This document shows positions 21,031 through 32,743 of a stretch of 64,000 nt of DNA, piece by piece. The stretch comes from Adenanthera pavonina. Lineage: Eukaryota > Streptophyta > Magnoliopsida > Fabales > Fabaceae. The notes beneath the pieces were generated by a model, which saw only the letters and a program-made list of their open reading frames with translations, was not told the origin of the DNA and made no database searches. How positions within the stretch are numbered: position 1 is the first letter of the stretch; the number at the start of each line of letters is the position of its first letter. The translations under genes and the position numbers were made by a program. The stretch spans positions 461,501-525,500 of the forward strand of contig JAIVEN010000020.1 of NCBI GenBank assembly GCA_026686845.1, given 5' to 3'.

Positions 21031-22766
21031 TAATTTCTTACTTAGAAATTTTGTTAACTCAACTTGAAAATTTTAATGTAGCAAAGAACTCACAACCAAA
21101 CTCAAGACAGAACTGGAATGACAAAGAAGGGAGAAACCACGATATTTTAGGAATAATTCATATTTTAATTCAATGGGTACTTTTGTTTTCCCAACTTTTT
21201 TTATCACTTCCTCGAAGGTAGATCTTTTTGAGAGATTAAGAAAATTAGAGGTCCTGTTTGTCTAGTATATATTTGTGTTGAAGGTCTAAAATGTCCTTTC
21301 TCCCCTCCCTCCCTCCCTCCCTCTCCACTGGCCCCACCTGTGAGATCCACCAAACCATTGTTTCTTTTTTACTTTACCTAGATGGTGTTGCACTTGGAGA
21401 GAATCCTGGAGTGGTGCCTATTAGATACTATTTTCCATCCCATTCAAAATGTGAATTAATGAAATAGGTAGTATTTCAATAGAAACCCTAATTATGTAAA
21501 CCAAAGGGTGTGAACGAATTAATGATCAGAGTTTGAAAGGGCAGACTTTTCAAATGAGGATGGATAGATATGGATGAGGAATGAGTCAATCATGTTTGAA
21601 TTTTAAAAGCTGAAAACCAACCCATATATTATAAGGCTTGTGTAATTCTGTCACTTTGGGTTGGAGACAAAAGCATTTAATATTACTTTGAATGATTCAT
21701 TAGTTGGCAATTATACACCACAACCTGCCAATATGTGTCCCTTCATCTTCAATTAATTTCTGTACCAAGATTGAGCTCGTGTCCTTTTATTTCACACACA
21801 CTTAGCATCATGCATTAATAATCAACAGCCACTCGGTAGAGTGTATAAAGTGTGAAGGTCTTCAAGTTTCTTAAATAGGATTTGTATTAATTTCAAGTAT
21901 TGCAACTGAAAACTACTACTACTACTTATTATAGATTAATGGTGCTTGATAATAATGGATATAAGAAAAAAATGAATGAACCATTTATATATGTTAAGAG
22001 TACAAAATTCTATGAAAAATTTTCTTAGGATTTTAATATTAAAGTAAAAAAGTCAACAAAAGAGGTAGAATTTAAACGTAGAAAGTGGTGGGAAAGAAAA
22101 AAAAAGGTGGTCCTAAGACTTGGGTAGTCATAAAATATTTGCCCCAAATTCAGCTGCCAAAAGAACTCATTCCACTCTATTTACAAAATCAACCAACCGG
22201 TTGGAACTTGGAATAATATAGTATATACATATGAATTTAAAATGTCGAAAAAATTAAGCTGATTTGAATGAAATTAATAATTTTAACTATGTTTTTAAAA
22301 ATAAAGAATTACAGAGAAGGGAAAATGACAGTTGAGGAAAGTTGCTGCATTTATTCCAAACCAGACTGCTTTTCTTTCTTTCTGTGTTTTTTAATGGTTA
22401 AAGGCTCTTTTTTCTTATAATTTTTTGGGGTCTTGTGATCCATGTTGATGTATCGTAATGAATGTGAAGTCTTTGACTATATGCTGTGAAATGAAGAATT
22501 TTCTTCTTACAATTGACCTTTCAATTTTCACTTCTCAATATACAAAGATAAAGTCATAAATTTTTTGGCAAATTGGAGGCAGTTGACGTGGATCTCCCAA
22601 ATTTAGCAACTGAATTGGGAATTTTCTTACAAGTGACCTTCCAATTTTCGTAATTCAACATACAAGATACAATGTGCATTAGGAAAAAGAAAAAGAAAAA
22701 AAAACAAGAGGATACAACCCTACAGCAATGTGTCCACTCCGCTGTCGTCCATTCATGAAGAAAATC
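21031..22766. other. AT-rich intergenic DNA
   Basis: No gene recognised. Contains a (CTCC)n tract at about 21300-21325. Otherwise unremarkable. Confidence 0.5.
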
Positions 22767-23556
22767 TAAGGATCCGTTTGGTTCATAGAATTATTGGGAA
22801 TTGATTGAAATTGAATGGAATGGAATCCTATAAGTTAAAATTTTGTTTGTTTTATCATGAGAAAGACAAAGGTAACAACTTAAATTTATTTAGTTGGATA
22901 TAAGAAAAAGATTGAATAAGATGTGAATAATGTGAAAAAGTCATAATTACACCTAAGTAAAAATTTAGCCCAACATCAATTGCTCTAATCATGTATTTGT
23001 AACGTGACTTATTTTTTTCCTTTTTCTTTAGTTCCAAATGGGTCACATCTTTTTTTTTGCAGACAATAACCTTATATTTTAAACTTTTACATATTTTTAT
23101 TTTTATCAAACAAAAAATATCTAAGCATAAATTACAATATAAAAAGTAGAAGGAAAACTTACATATATTTCAATTCTTGTTATTTTTTATTTTAAATTTT
23201 TTAAATTAAATATTTTTAGAGAAAAAAAATTATATAAGAAAAATTACACTAAATAACTCGTAGAAATTAATGAAAAATTTTCAAGAGAAAATGAGGTACA
23301 TAATCTGTGAAGGGTATTTTAAGAATGATAGTTCATAATTAAGGTCATTTCTGTCATTTGGTCTCCATTCCCAGTAATAGGAATAAGTAAAGTTAGAGTT
23401 CAAGATAGGAAAGTTAACTCCCAAATTTCTGGCCATCTTCATTCCTATGGGAATCCAGATTTCCACTCTCATGTCCAACCAAACAGTCCAAGTATAAAAA
23501 TAAAATCTTGATTCTCATTCCATAAACACCCATGAAATAAACCAAATGAGCCATAA
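22767..23556. mobile_element. Non-autonomous hAT-like element, about 790 bp
   Basis: The left end is TAAGGATCCGTTTGGTTCAT. The reverse complement of the right end is TTATGGCTCATTTGGTTTAT, a 20-bp inverted repeat with about six mismatches. GGAATGGAAT and GAATGAGAAT blocks follow just inside each end. The interior is AT-rich, and short frames within it show no transposase motif. Confidence 0.6.
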
Positions 23557-25976
23557 GGTGTTCTCCATCTCCTTCTAACTCTCCTATTTACCTTAAAAAT
23601 GGCTTTATCCCTCTCAAACATGGCCTTATATCTATCTATCTATGTGCAAAGGAGCAACTAAGCATAACCCATGTACAAGCATTACAAAAATTTTTTTTAA
23701 CAATTACTTGTCATCCTTCCACTTAATAATCAACCCACACTAAACAAACTTAAAATCAGAATGATTTAATTTTAACTATGTCACTTTGGTAATTTTATTC
23801 GAAATTATATTTTTATTCAAGATAAACATCTTGAAATATAATTTTATTAGCACTTCAGTGCCATTCTTCCTAAGAGGAGGACAAAATTAAAATTAAAAAT
23901 CACTATATAATTAAAAGATTAAAAATAAACTTTCAACCTAAAATATTTTTAATCGCTGTAGCTAGATACCCATTAAAATAGCAAGGCAAAAGAAGGTCAG
24001 CGTTGTCGGCACAGTCGTCCTCTTTATTTTTTTTTACCTCCTTATTGGGTTTGGTCGGTGGGAATTTTTCCCAAGAAAAATTATCTTAAAATTGACATTG
24101 ACATGCAACTTAAATTCAATCTTCTTATGCTGAAGTACATTATGATTTTTTAGTATAATGCATGAATATAATTGATAAGGATACTAAATTTATGACAGTT
24201 TAATTTTTTTTAAAATATAACAAATAAAAAATTAATTTTTGTTTGGATAAATAACAGGAAAACATATACAATGGAATATGATCGTGTGGGCAATGAGTGA
24301 TATGTAAAGATTTGGCAATGATTTGATGTTGATAGCTTACCAATATTTTCCAGCGCTTTATATGCAATATATATATATATAATATTTTTTTCTGGATGGC
24401 CCCACAGAAAGCATGGTTTTCAAACCACTTGCTTGCCACGTGATTGACTCTTCGCAACACCTTTACAGTTTACACTTCCACTTTTATCAATTTGGATTCT
24501 GTGTGCAGTAAAATTGGAGAGAAATATGATCCGCATAAATATAAAATGAATATTATACTGATTTATATGACTTTTTATATTTTATTGTATAGTTACACAG
24601 GTGCTGGAATTTCAAAATTGCCACACACAACAACCTCAGGCAGGCAATAAGAAAGCCTTCATTCAAAGCTGCTTTTGGCAAAATTTGAATTGACCACCTT
24701 GCTTTGCCTTTTCTGCCATCTCTCTCTCTCTCTCTCTCCTTTTTTTGGGATCAAATCAAAATTTATAGATAAGAAAACAAATATCCTCAAGTCATACAAC
24801 CATGTAGGTGTAAGGCTTTTTACAAAATTTCTCTTTTCTCATAATATAAGCTCTTTATAAGAGTTAGTAAAGTGTTTTTGGGTATGCCCTTTATAAATTC
24901 ATTCTACACTCTCTTCTTAAATATTTTGATGAATTTGAATAAATATCATTTTCTGAATCACAATAATTTTTTCCGTAAAAAGCAAAACTTCCAACTAACT
25001 TTAATCACCTTTTGTTTTCTTATTACCTTTCTTAATATGTGGAGAGATCCAATTTCTACTTGATAACATTTTATTTTGGATAAAATGAAAACAAAAAGAA
25101 ATTTGCTTCTAGAAAAACACACTGTAATGAAATGAACAAGGTTGGGGAACAAACAACAACGTTATGGTCAGGAGACAACAAAATCAATGTCTTAATAGAG
25201 TGTGAAATAACAACTGATTAACATAATATAAACACAGTGACAGTACACACACAAGAAACAGACAAATGACAAGTTGGGCCTCAAAGAGCCCTTTCATTTT
25301 CCATATTCCCATTGGACATGCCAGCCTGTCCCCCTCTCACAACTCACTCACTCACTTTCCTATTCTGTTATTTTCCCCCCATAATAACAAAATCATCAAT
25401 ATATATCATACCAGTATCAAATAAAATTTATAGAAGGACACACTATTTACATGTCATAAATAGTGTTCTTTTTTTATTCCTTTAATATTTCTTCATAGAT
25501 TTTATTGACATTTAAATTTAAATGTTGAAAAAGTGGATATGATCTTCAAAAAAAATTTTAAAATTATTATCTCTGTTGTCCATCACAGAAAAAAAAAAGA
25601 TATCTAGTTCTTTTCTCTTGTTTTGTGAGTAAAAGTTTTTTTTTTGTACAATGAGTAAAAGATATTTAGTTCAATAATGAACGCCCTTTATGCTTGTACA
25701 TGGGCCAGGCCTCATCGTGTTGTGGTTAGAATAGTATTCCATAAATTGTAAGATGGTGGGCCTATGCCACTTGGTCAATAGATGGTGGGCCTAGAATATT
25801 TAGACTTTAAATTTAAGCTCATCGTTCAGGCCCAACTTAAGTTCGACTTGGTCAATCGATGTCTTTGAACGATCCAAATCTTGCACACAGGCTTAAGACC
25901 GCTACATAGGGCTGAGTAGATCTATCGGGACTCCCAAGCTATTAAAAGCCCGTATGATACCAGGGAGGAAATATAA
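23557..25976. other. AT-rich intergenic DNA
   Basis: No gene recognised over about 2.4 kb. There is a (TC)n tract at about 24718-24739. A less AT-rich stretch at about 25690-25965 could be an old LTR fragment, but no ends or coding motifs were found. Confidence 0.45.
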
Positions 25977-26162
25977 TTTAGATTAAAGATGACACTTGCA
26001 CTTTTATTTAAAAAACAATAAAAAAATAATATTAAGAAATAATAATAAAGAGATAATAAAAGTTTTTCTGATTATTCACTTTTGAGTAGAATTATCTGAA
26101 ATTAAAAAATTTCGTATATAATTAAAACAAATACACACACATACATATATATATCCATATAT
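25977..26162 (+). repeat. 355-bp array unit, copy A (5' half only)
   Basis: TTTAGATTAAAGATGACACT begins a segment that matches copies B (28202) and C (28557) for about 185 bp, through TAAAACAAATACACACACAT and a TA-rich tail. It is then cut off at the point where Helitron helicase sequence starts. Only the first half of the unit is present. Confidence 0.75.
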
Positions 26163-28201
26163 CACTCATCAACCGTAATGAAGCTCCAATGGTGAAGAAA
26201 CATGTTATAGAAGCATTTGACAGGACAATGCATGACATCTTGAGATCAGAGATTTCAAATAGCTATGACCTATCTTTTGGTGGTAAATGTGTAGTCATGG
26301 GAGGAGACTTATGCCAAATTCTTCTTGTCATCCCCAAAGCTACAAGAGCTGACATAGTTAATAACACAATAAATTCATCCTATCTCCGGAACTATTGTGA
26401 GCATTTTCAACTAATGGTTAATACGAGACTAAGATCATCTTTAGAAAATAGTGATTAGAGAAGGATTTCTCAAAGTGGCTACTTGACATAGATAGTGGCA
26501 AAATAGGAACTTCAAATGATGACATCAATGAGATCCAAGTCTCACATGAGTTACTTGTCCCTAAGTACACAAATCCTATTCAAGGCATTATCTCTGCAAT
26601 ATATCCTGATCTTTATCATAACTTATCAAACCCAAATTACTTTATTGATAGGGCAATACTTGTACCAAATATAGAAACTGTTGCACATATAAATGACTTT
26701 ATTTGCAATTCATTGCTCAGGGAAAGCATTGAATTCTTTAGTTTTGATTTGATATGCAGGCAAGCCAAGAATCTAACTCATTAGAGGAGTTGTATCCCAT
26801 AGAATTCTTGAGTAGTGTCAATTCCTCTAGCATCCCTCCCCATAAAATAACACTGAAGGTTGGAGCCCTAATCATGCTCTTGCGTAACGTTGATCAATCA
26901 TCTGAACTTTGCAATGGTATTCGCCTACACATAATTGAACTTGGGCATCATGTCATTGAAGCAATAACATTGAATGGATCACAACCAAACCAGAAAGTTC
27001 TTATCCATAGAATAGGTATGAATCCCTCTGAATCTAGATGGTCATTCAAGATGCAAAGACGATAGTTCCCTATCACTCTTTCATTCGCAATGACCATTAA
27101 TAAAGCCAGTGACAATCACTTCAACATGTCGATCTCTACTTGCCAAAGCCTTTTTTTACTCATGGGTAACTATTGTAGCTTTATCCAGAACCAAAAGTAT
27201 GGCCGCCTCAAAATTTTGATCCATGATTCTAGAAACAAACCCACTGACAAAACTACAAATCTTGTCTACCATGAAGTCTACCAAAACTTGGTGATATCAA
27301 ATGTGCCAAGCAGTGCACAGCTAAAAAACATATGCATTGGTCAGAACCTTCACTATTTGCTCTTTGATAGACTTATCTTATTAATTGTCACGATTTATTT
27401 GGGGGATCGGTGATCTTTTGTTAAATATAACCACAATGTTTTACATTTTTTTTTGTATTTCTATTTAACAAGATAATGTCTGCAAACAGGACCACACCAA
27501 AACAGCTAATTCAGTAACTTTTGCCTCATGGTAAAAACTCTACCTTATCAGTACCTCCTTTATGTTTTGTTTCATATAGATCTTACTTAGCCCACATATA
27601 ACCATGCATCGTGCTCACAATTTTTTTCCAGTAACACTTCACATCAGTATTACATTATTCTTTGTTTGCCAATTCATTAAATGTTTAGTCTTGGTTTGTT
27701 GCACAAAAGCCACATCATACGTGCTACAAATACTATGTTAACCAATTTGGGTTCCATATTACTTATTACAAATCAGTAGCCAGATTTTTACTATCTAATT
27801 AACAGAAGCCATTCAATTAATAGCAAAAATATGACGAACCCAAGTTACATTAAATTCTTTCCATTTTTTATACTACTGGCATGTGCATTGTCTTCATTGT
27901 AGTGTTCACAAGTAGCGAGGTTCAAGTTAGTATATGCATTCGTAAGAGATTCAACCATGAACTGCTTTCTTTCTTTTTTTTGGTAACCATGCATGAACTG
28001 CTTTCTTTTGTCCACACTGACAATCTCCATACGTGACATTTTTGTCATTTAAATATTGCACTGCACCTCCTTCGCTACGTTTTGAATTATCATTACATAA
28101 ATCATGTTCTCCCAGTTTTACTTAGCTGACCACCATGCCTCAATCTGCAATTTTAATAGAACAACTCCTGTGCATAGCGTGGGCCGGGGAGATATTTCTA
28201 A
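26163..28201 (+). mobile_element. 5'-truncated Helitron with recognisable 3' terminus
   Basis: The segment opens directly inside a PIF1-like helicase gene and ends at CTAA (28198-28201), followed by T. That fits the Helitron 3' rule (CTRR, insertion between A and T). Upstream of it at about 28168-28183, CCTGTGCATAGCGTGGG can form a short hairpin (with G-U pairs), the usual Helitron 3' structure. The Rep domain, helicase motifs I-II and the 5' TC end are absent. About 0.75 kb of non-coding 3' sequence lies between helicase and terminus. Confidence 0.7.
26166..27300 (+). pseudogene. Helitron PIF1-like helicase, C-terminal part, decayed
   Basis: The translation starts NEAPMVKKHVIEAFDRT, continues with GGKCVVMGGDLCQILLVIPK (the GGD-RQ-LPV helicase block, Arg replaced by Cys) and INSSYLRNYCEHFQL. 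It reaches LKVGALIMLLRNVDQSSELC and ends with AMTINKASDNHFN (helicase motif around 'TINKSQGQ') and LKILIHDS. These are the C-terminal motifs of Helitron PIF1 helicases, in order. At least one stop (26458) and several frameshifts break it, notably near 26750 and 27066. No N-terminal Walker A motif is present. It cannot encode a working helicase. Confidence 0.85.
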
Positions 28202-28556
28202 TTTAGATTAAAGATGACACTTGCACTTTTATTTAAAAAACAATAAAAAATAATATTAAGCAATAATAATAAAGAGATAGTAAAAGTTTTGCTGATTATT
28301 CACTTTTGGGTAGAATTATCTGAAATTAAAAAATTTCGCATATAATTAAAACACACACACACACACACACACATATATCTATATAACACTTATACTGTTA
28401 CATGTTTAAGATATTATATATATGATACATGGAATATAAAATTTGTCAACAAAGGCTGATCAAGTGAGTAAAGAGTTGGCTCATATTCTATAAAAATTTT
28501 GTTGCCAATGTGAGGTCCTGTTTGTGCATAATTTGTTACTAAGGATGAAATATTAT
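28202..28556 (+). repeat. 355-bp array unit, copy B
   Basis: Starts TTTAGATTAAAGATGACACT directly after the Helitron 3' end. It carries a (CA)n(TA)n tract at about 28352-28382 and ends around GTTACTAAGGATGAAATATT. It is followed head-to-tail by copy C. No coding sequence. Confidence 0.75.
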
Positions 28557-28885
28557 TTAGATTGAAGATGACACTTACATTTTATTTAAAAAATAAAAAA
28601 ATAATATTAAGCAATAATAATAAAGAGATAATAAAAATTTTTCTGATAATTATCTGAAATAAAAAAATTTGTATATAATTAAAACAAATACATATATAAC
28701 ACTTATACTGTCCCATGTGTCGAATATTATATATATATATATATATATATTTATATGATACATAGAATGTAACAATTTGGCAACAAAGGGTGGATAAGCT
28801 GGCAAGAAGTTGGCTTATATAGATCATTTTTATATTCTTGTTGTCGATGTGAGATCTTGTTTATGTATAATTTGTAAGTATTTTC
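28557..28885 (+). repeat. 355-bp array unit, copy C
   Basis: Starts TTTAGATTGAAGATGACACT and follows copy B through ATAACACTTATACTGT, a TA-rich tract (about 28720-28750), and CAACAAAGG-TGAT/GGAT-AAG. It ends at TTTATGTATAATTTGTAAGT. The array stops here. Confidence 0.7.
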
Positions 28886-30638
28886 TTAAGCACCAGTGAG
28901 GAGCCTAAGACCTTGGGTTAGGGGTGCAAAATTTTAAGAAAATTGGCCAACATAAAAAAAAAGATTGAAAATTAATAATTGAAAATTAGAAATATTAATT
29001 TTATTCTCCTTAAAAAATGTCATTTTCAATTCAAAATTTAGAAAATTTACAATTATTATAAATTATAAATATTCTAAGAGAGTGGCCAAAAAAAATAAAT
29101 AAATAAATTAGAAAGAATATTTCTCAATAATTTTAAGAATATCACAATAAAATCTATAAATTAAATCAAGTGGATATACCCATAAAAAATATAAAAATGA
29201 TCTCTTCTATTTAATTTTTTTAAATAAAAAAGATATAAGTTTATTAACATAAATAAGCATAAAGTAGATAACTAAACACAATGAAATGCCCCATGGAAAA
29301 ACACCTAAATGTGGACGGACTAACACTAATGAGCGAAAAATAATATTGTTTTATTAATATAATTTACAAATATGGATGGGCTTGGGACTTAATGGATAGG
29401 TCCTTGACACTAAACCATCAACACATCAATTCGATCCACCCTATGATTCAAAAAAACATAATAGAAAAATATAATTAATTAAATAAATATAACAACTTCT
29501 TTTGAAGAGAAGAAGAACAGTGTCAAAAAGTATGGATGATATTAAATTACAAAAGACAAACATCCATTTTCAATTCTCTCTTACCTTCCATGTACAATAC
29601 CTATGGGCATTGTTTCTTATTTCCCTAATGAAGAACTTGAGTTAGTTTTATCTTAGTTTAAAAAATTAAATACTAAAATGGGTTTATAAAAATTATGTGA
29701 GAATTTAAGTTTAATGGATTTAAGTTTGGAATTAATAGACTTAAGTTAAAATAGCAAAGTTTCATAAAAAAAAAATTTGGGTCCAGAAATGTTTGGAATT
29801 AATAGATTTAAATTATTATAACAATAGGGAATATGTAAATGGAAACATATTCATAATTGCTGGAAAATAGAAATAAGCATGAAAGCTAACAACATAAATG
29901 CTCGAAATTCTAGATAGACTCTAGGAGTTGTCATAGAAATATGAATAACATATTAAAAATAAATATGAAATAGCTACAAAAACTAAAATTTGATATCATT
30001 TGAACCTGAGTATACTTGAATCTCAAGAAATTAAACAGACAAACTAACAAATTCTAAAATGATAATGTGCCATAATGGGCTGGGATTACGTGAACTTAGA
30101 TAAATTGAACCCAAAGGTTAATTATAGAGTGGATTACATTTGAGATTAAAGATTAAAGATTGTGTTGTGTCTACATTGCTTCCCTGGCTCCCTTAATATA
30201 GATGTTGCCTTGCTGCTTCTCGGCGCTTCCAGTTTTTCCATTTTTCACAAATCAAGGGCTCGACTTTGTCATTGTGGCCACTAAACCACTTTCCAAAATT
30301 TTAGCCACATAGCCTTTAATAGTGGCCCACTTCCTTGACTTTGGTAACAGGTAAACATCGCTCATGCCACTTTGTCATTTTCTCCCACTGTATTATATTA
30401 TTATTTCTTTAAAAAAAAACTTACCACTTTTAATACACAATGTAGGGTGTTTGGTTTATTTGTTTCAATTGTACCCCTCTCATTAATTCTTCACTATTTC
30501 TTCTTAGTTTCTATAATAATAATGATAATGTAACATTTAATGAGAATAAAATAAAAAATTTTGACACTTTTTTTTATAAATTTTAAATAAAAAATAATTT
30601 TTTTAATATACATATATTTAATATAAAATATTTTATAA
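28886..30638. other. AT-rich intergenic DNA
   Basis: No gene or defined repeat recognised across about 1.75 kb. All frames are short and low in complexity. Confidence 0.5.
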
Positions 30639-30907
30639 TACTACCTCCGGTTCTATATATAGGATATTTTATACTGGTCCTAAATATAAGACATTTTACA
30701 ATATATGAGGTAGTATTTATTATACGTTTCCAGAAAAATGTTTCTATTTAATGTATTTAAAGAGAAAGAGAAAGAGATTAAATAACGGTAGTTTTGGAAA
30801 AATGTTAAAATTTTTAGAAAATTTGAGATAGTTAATTAGTTTTAATTTTAATTCTTAATTCATATAATTTAGTTAAAAAGGTCTTATATTAAGAATAAGA
30901 TGGAGTA
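30639..30907. mobile_element. Stowaway-type MITE
   Basis: The left end is TACTACCTCCGGTTCTATAT. The reverse complement of the right end is TACTCCATCTTATTCTTAAT, bordered by TA. Internal AGGATATTTTATACTGG and AAAGGTCTTATATTAAG extend the symmetry. Length is about 269 bp; non-coding. Confidence 0.6.
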
Positions 30908-31044
30908 TAAGTTAAATAAAGTAATAGATGAGGAATGATTTTTCCAGAATCCCAAGCAACATAATATTTTAATACTATTTAGACCAAAACTTCTTTAACA
31001 GCTTTCATAATTCCTTTGGATATGATCCATTAAAATCAGAGCTG

Positions 31045-32085
31045 ATAAAAAGCCCGCTTGGTCCGCCAAATTTGGCGAGGGGGGCTGAAAAGTCAGGGGA
31101 TTTATAATGGACAAAAATTTTTCAGCTCGCCTGGCTAGCCAGCCATGATAAACAGGTCAACCTGCGGACCGACTCGGTTTTTTTATTTTTTATTTGTTTT
31201 GCATTTCAGTAATTTAGTAAAACTAAAGCGAAAAAAACCCTATGGCTGTGTTAGTCTCATTGTCTCAGTCTCACTCACTCAGTCCTCACACTCGGTACCA
31301 CCCAACCCACCCCCTCGGGCCACCCGCCTCGGTTCGGCACTTCCCTTGTTCCCCAAACCCCAGCCCGTCGCCCCGTCGTGAGTCTCCCTCTCTCATCTCC
31401 AAATTCGTTTCTTTCCCTCCTATTTCGGCACTTCGTTGGTGACATCTGAGTCTCCCTCTCCCATCTCCCCCGGTCCCCCACCCACTTCGGCATTTCCCCT
31501 TTCTTCTCTTTCGACGTTCGATTCCAAGTTCCCTCGTACCTAGCCCTCCCCGCATTCACCGTCCGTCCCATCGATCCACTGTCCACACCACATCGTATCG
31601 CCTGGTCTGGTCGTCCCACTCCCCCCCATCGTCAGCGTCCCAATCCCACCCATCGTTTGCTCCCAGCCTCAGCCCCTCACCCATTCGGTTGAATCGGTCC
31701 GTCATAAACTCACAGTGAGTCACAGCCTCACTCTCCCTCGCCGTCGGCAACCTGCAAGTGAAATGCCACTGACTCCCACCTCCTTTGCGTGCTTCTATTG
31801 ATGGTCCAGTGACTCCCAATCCCACAGGGTCAGCCACACGGCCATACCCAACTTCGACTGTTCTAGCTTCTCAATTCTCCGGTGCCTCCCAATCTCAATT
31901 CTCTTGATTGTATTGATGGCATGTATTGATGGCAGTGAATAGAAAATTGACAGTTAAAAAAAAAGAAAAGCTGGCCGTCTGACCTGCCAACCTGTGTGGA
32001 GTCCCGCCCTCATGGGTCCCCAGCCGCCTCGCCCCACCAAAACTGGAGCCCGTGGTGTTATGGAGGGCCAGCCTGCATTTTCGGT
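31045..32085. mobile_element. GC-rich island, probable non-autonomous DNA transposon
   Basis: About 1 kb is sharply GC-richer than its surroundings and dominated by CCC/TCTC runs on the plus strand. Near the left border lies GGCGAGGGGGGCTG (about 31074). Near the right border lies CAGCCGCCTCGCCCC (about 32020), whose reverse complement is GGGGCGAGGCGGCTG. These are inverted subterminal motifs. AGCTCGCCTGGCTAGCCAGC is a further inverted motif at about 31125. Frames on both strands (31145-31837) are pyrimidine-biased shadows without domains. Precise ends were not found, and a captured promoter or CpG-rich gene 5' end is an alternative. Confidence 0.4.
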
Positions 32086-32346
32086 TCTAATTAAAATTAA
32101 AATTATGGTGTAAACAAAGAGACTTTTCCATCCTACCTTAAAAGTTTAAAATATCCTATTTTATTGTAAAAATCTGAAACAATATGAATAAATGGGTATG
32201 TTTTTTTTTAAATATCAATACCTTTTAGATTAGATTAACATAAGTATTACAACAAGCTATACTATTATCATAACTCATAAGGCATTAACATATCTGTTTT
32301 ATTTTAAATTCATAAAATGCCCAGAAAACCATACCTAGTTGCAAAT
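32086..32346. other. AT-rich intergenic DNA
   Basis: Short AT-rich spacer between the GC-rich island and the next MITE. Nothing recognised. Confidence 0.5.
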
Positions 32347-32743
32347 AAGTGCATGTTTGGTTCCACGTTTTGCAAACGTAATCATGATTTTTAACCATAA
32401 TTTTCTAAAAGATGTATTTGGTCAAACACAGATGAAATGTAAACTGACTTTTTGAAAAATGAAAAGTGGATTAAACTATGGTTTTGAAAAAGGAGGGGAA
32501 AAGTTACTTTTCCTTTAATAAAATATGGGTTTTGAAAAAGGAGAAACAAATTTACTCTATATTATACATCTAAAAGTACTTTTAATCCCTATCATCCAAA
32601 CAGATTTTTTGTCAAACTTATTTTTACAAAAAAAATATCCAAACATAACAACTTCTAACAAACTTACTTTATCTAAACTTCATTTTTACAAACTTCATTT
32701 ATCTTAACTTAATTTTACAAAATAAAAAATCAAACGGCCCTAA
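32347..32743. mobile_element. hAT-like MITE
   Basis: The left end is AGTGCATGTTTGGTTCCACG. The reverse complement of the right end is TTTTAGGGCCGTTTGATTTT. The ends share the 'GTTTG' core, and the interior has CAAACTTA/TAAGTTTG-like blocks near the right end. Length is about 400 bp with no transposase. Border positions are approximate. Confidence 0.5.

Noticed and set aside
24200..25152. Cluster of short frames on both strands
   Set aside because: Chance frames in AT-rich DNA with Phe/Leu/Lys bias and no conserved motif.
31145..31837. Several frames of 66-114 codons on both strands
   Set aside because: They come from low stop-codon density in a GC/CT-rich island. The translations are Arg/Gly/Trp or Pro/Ser rich with no motif.
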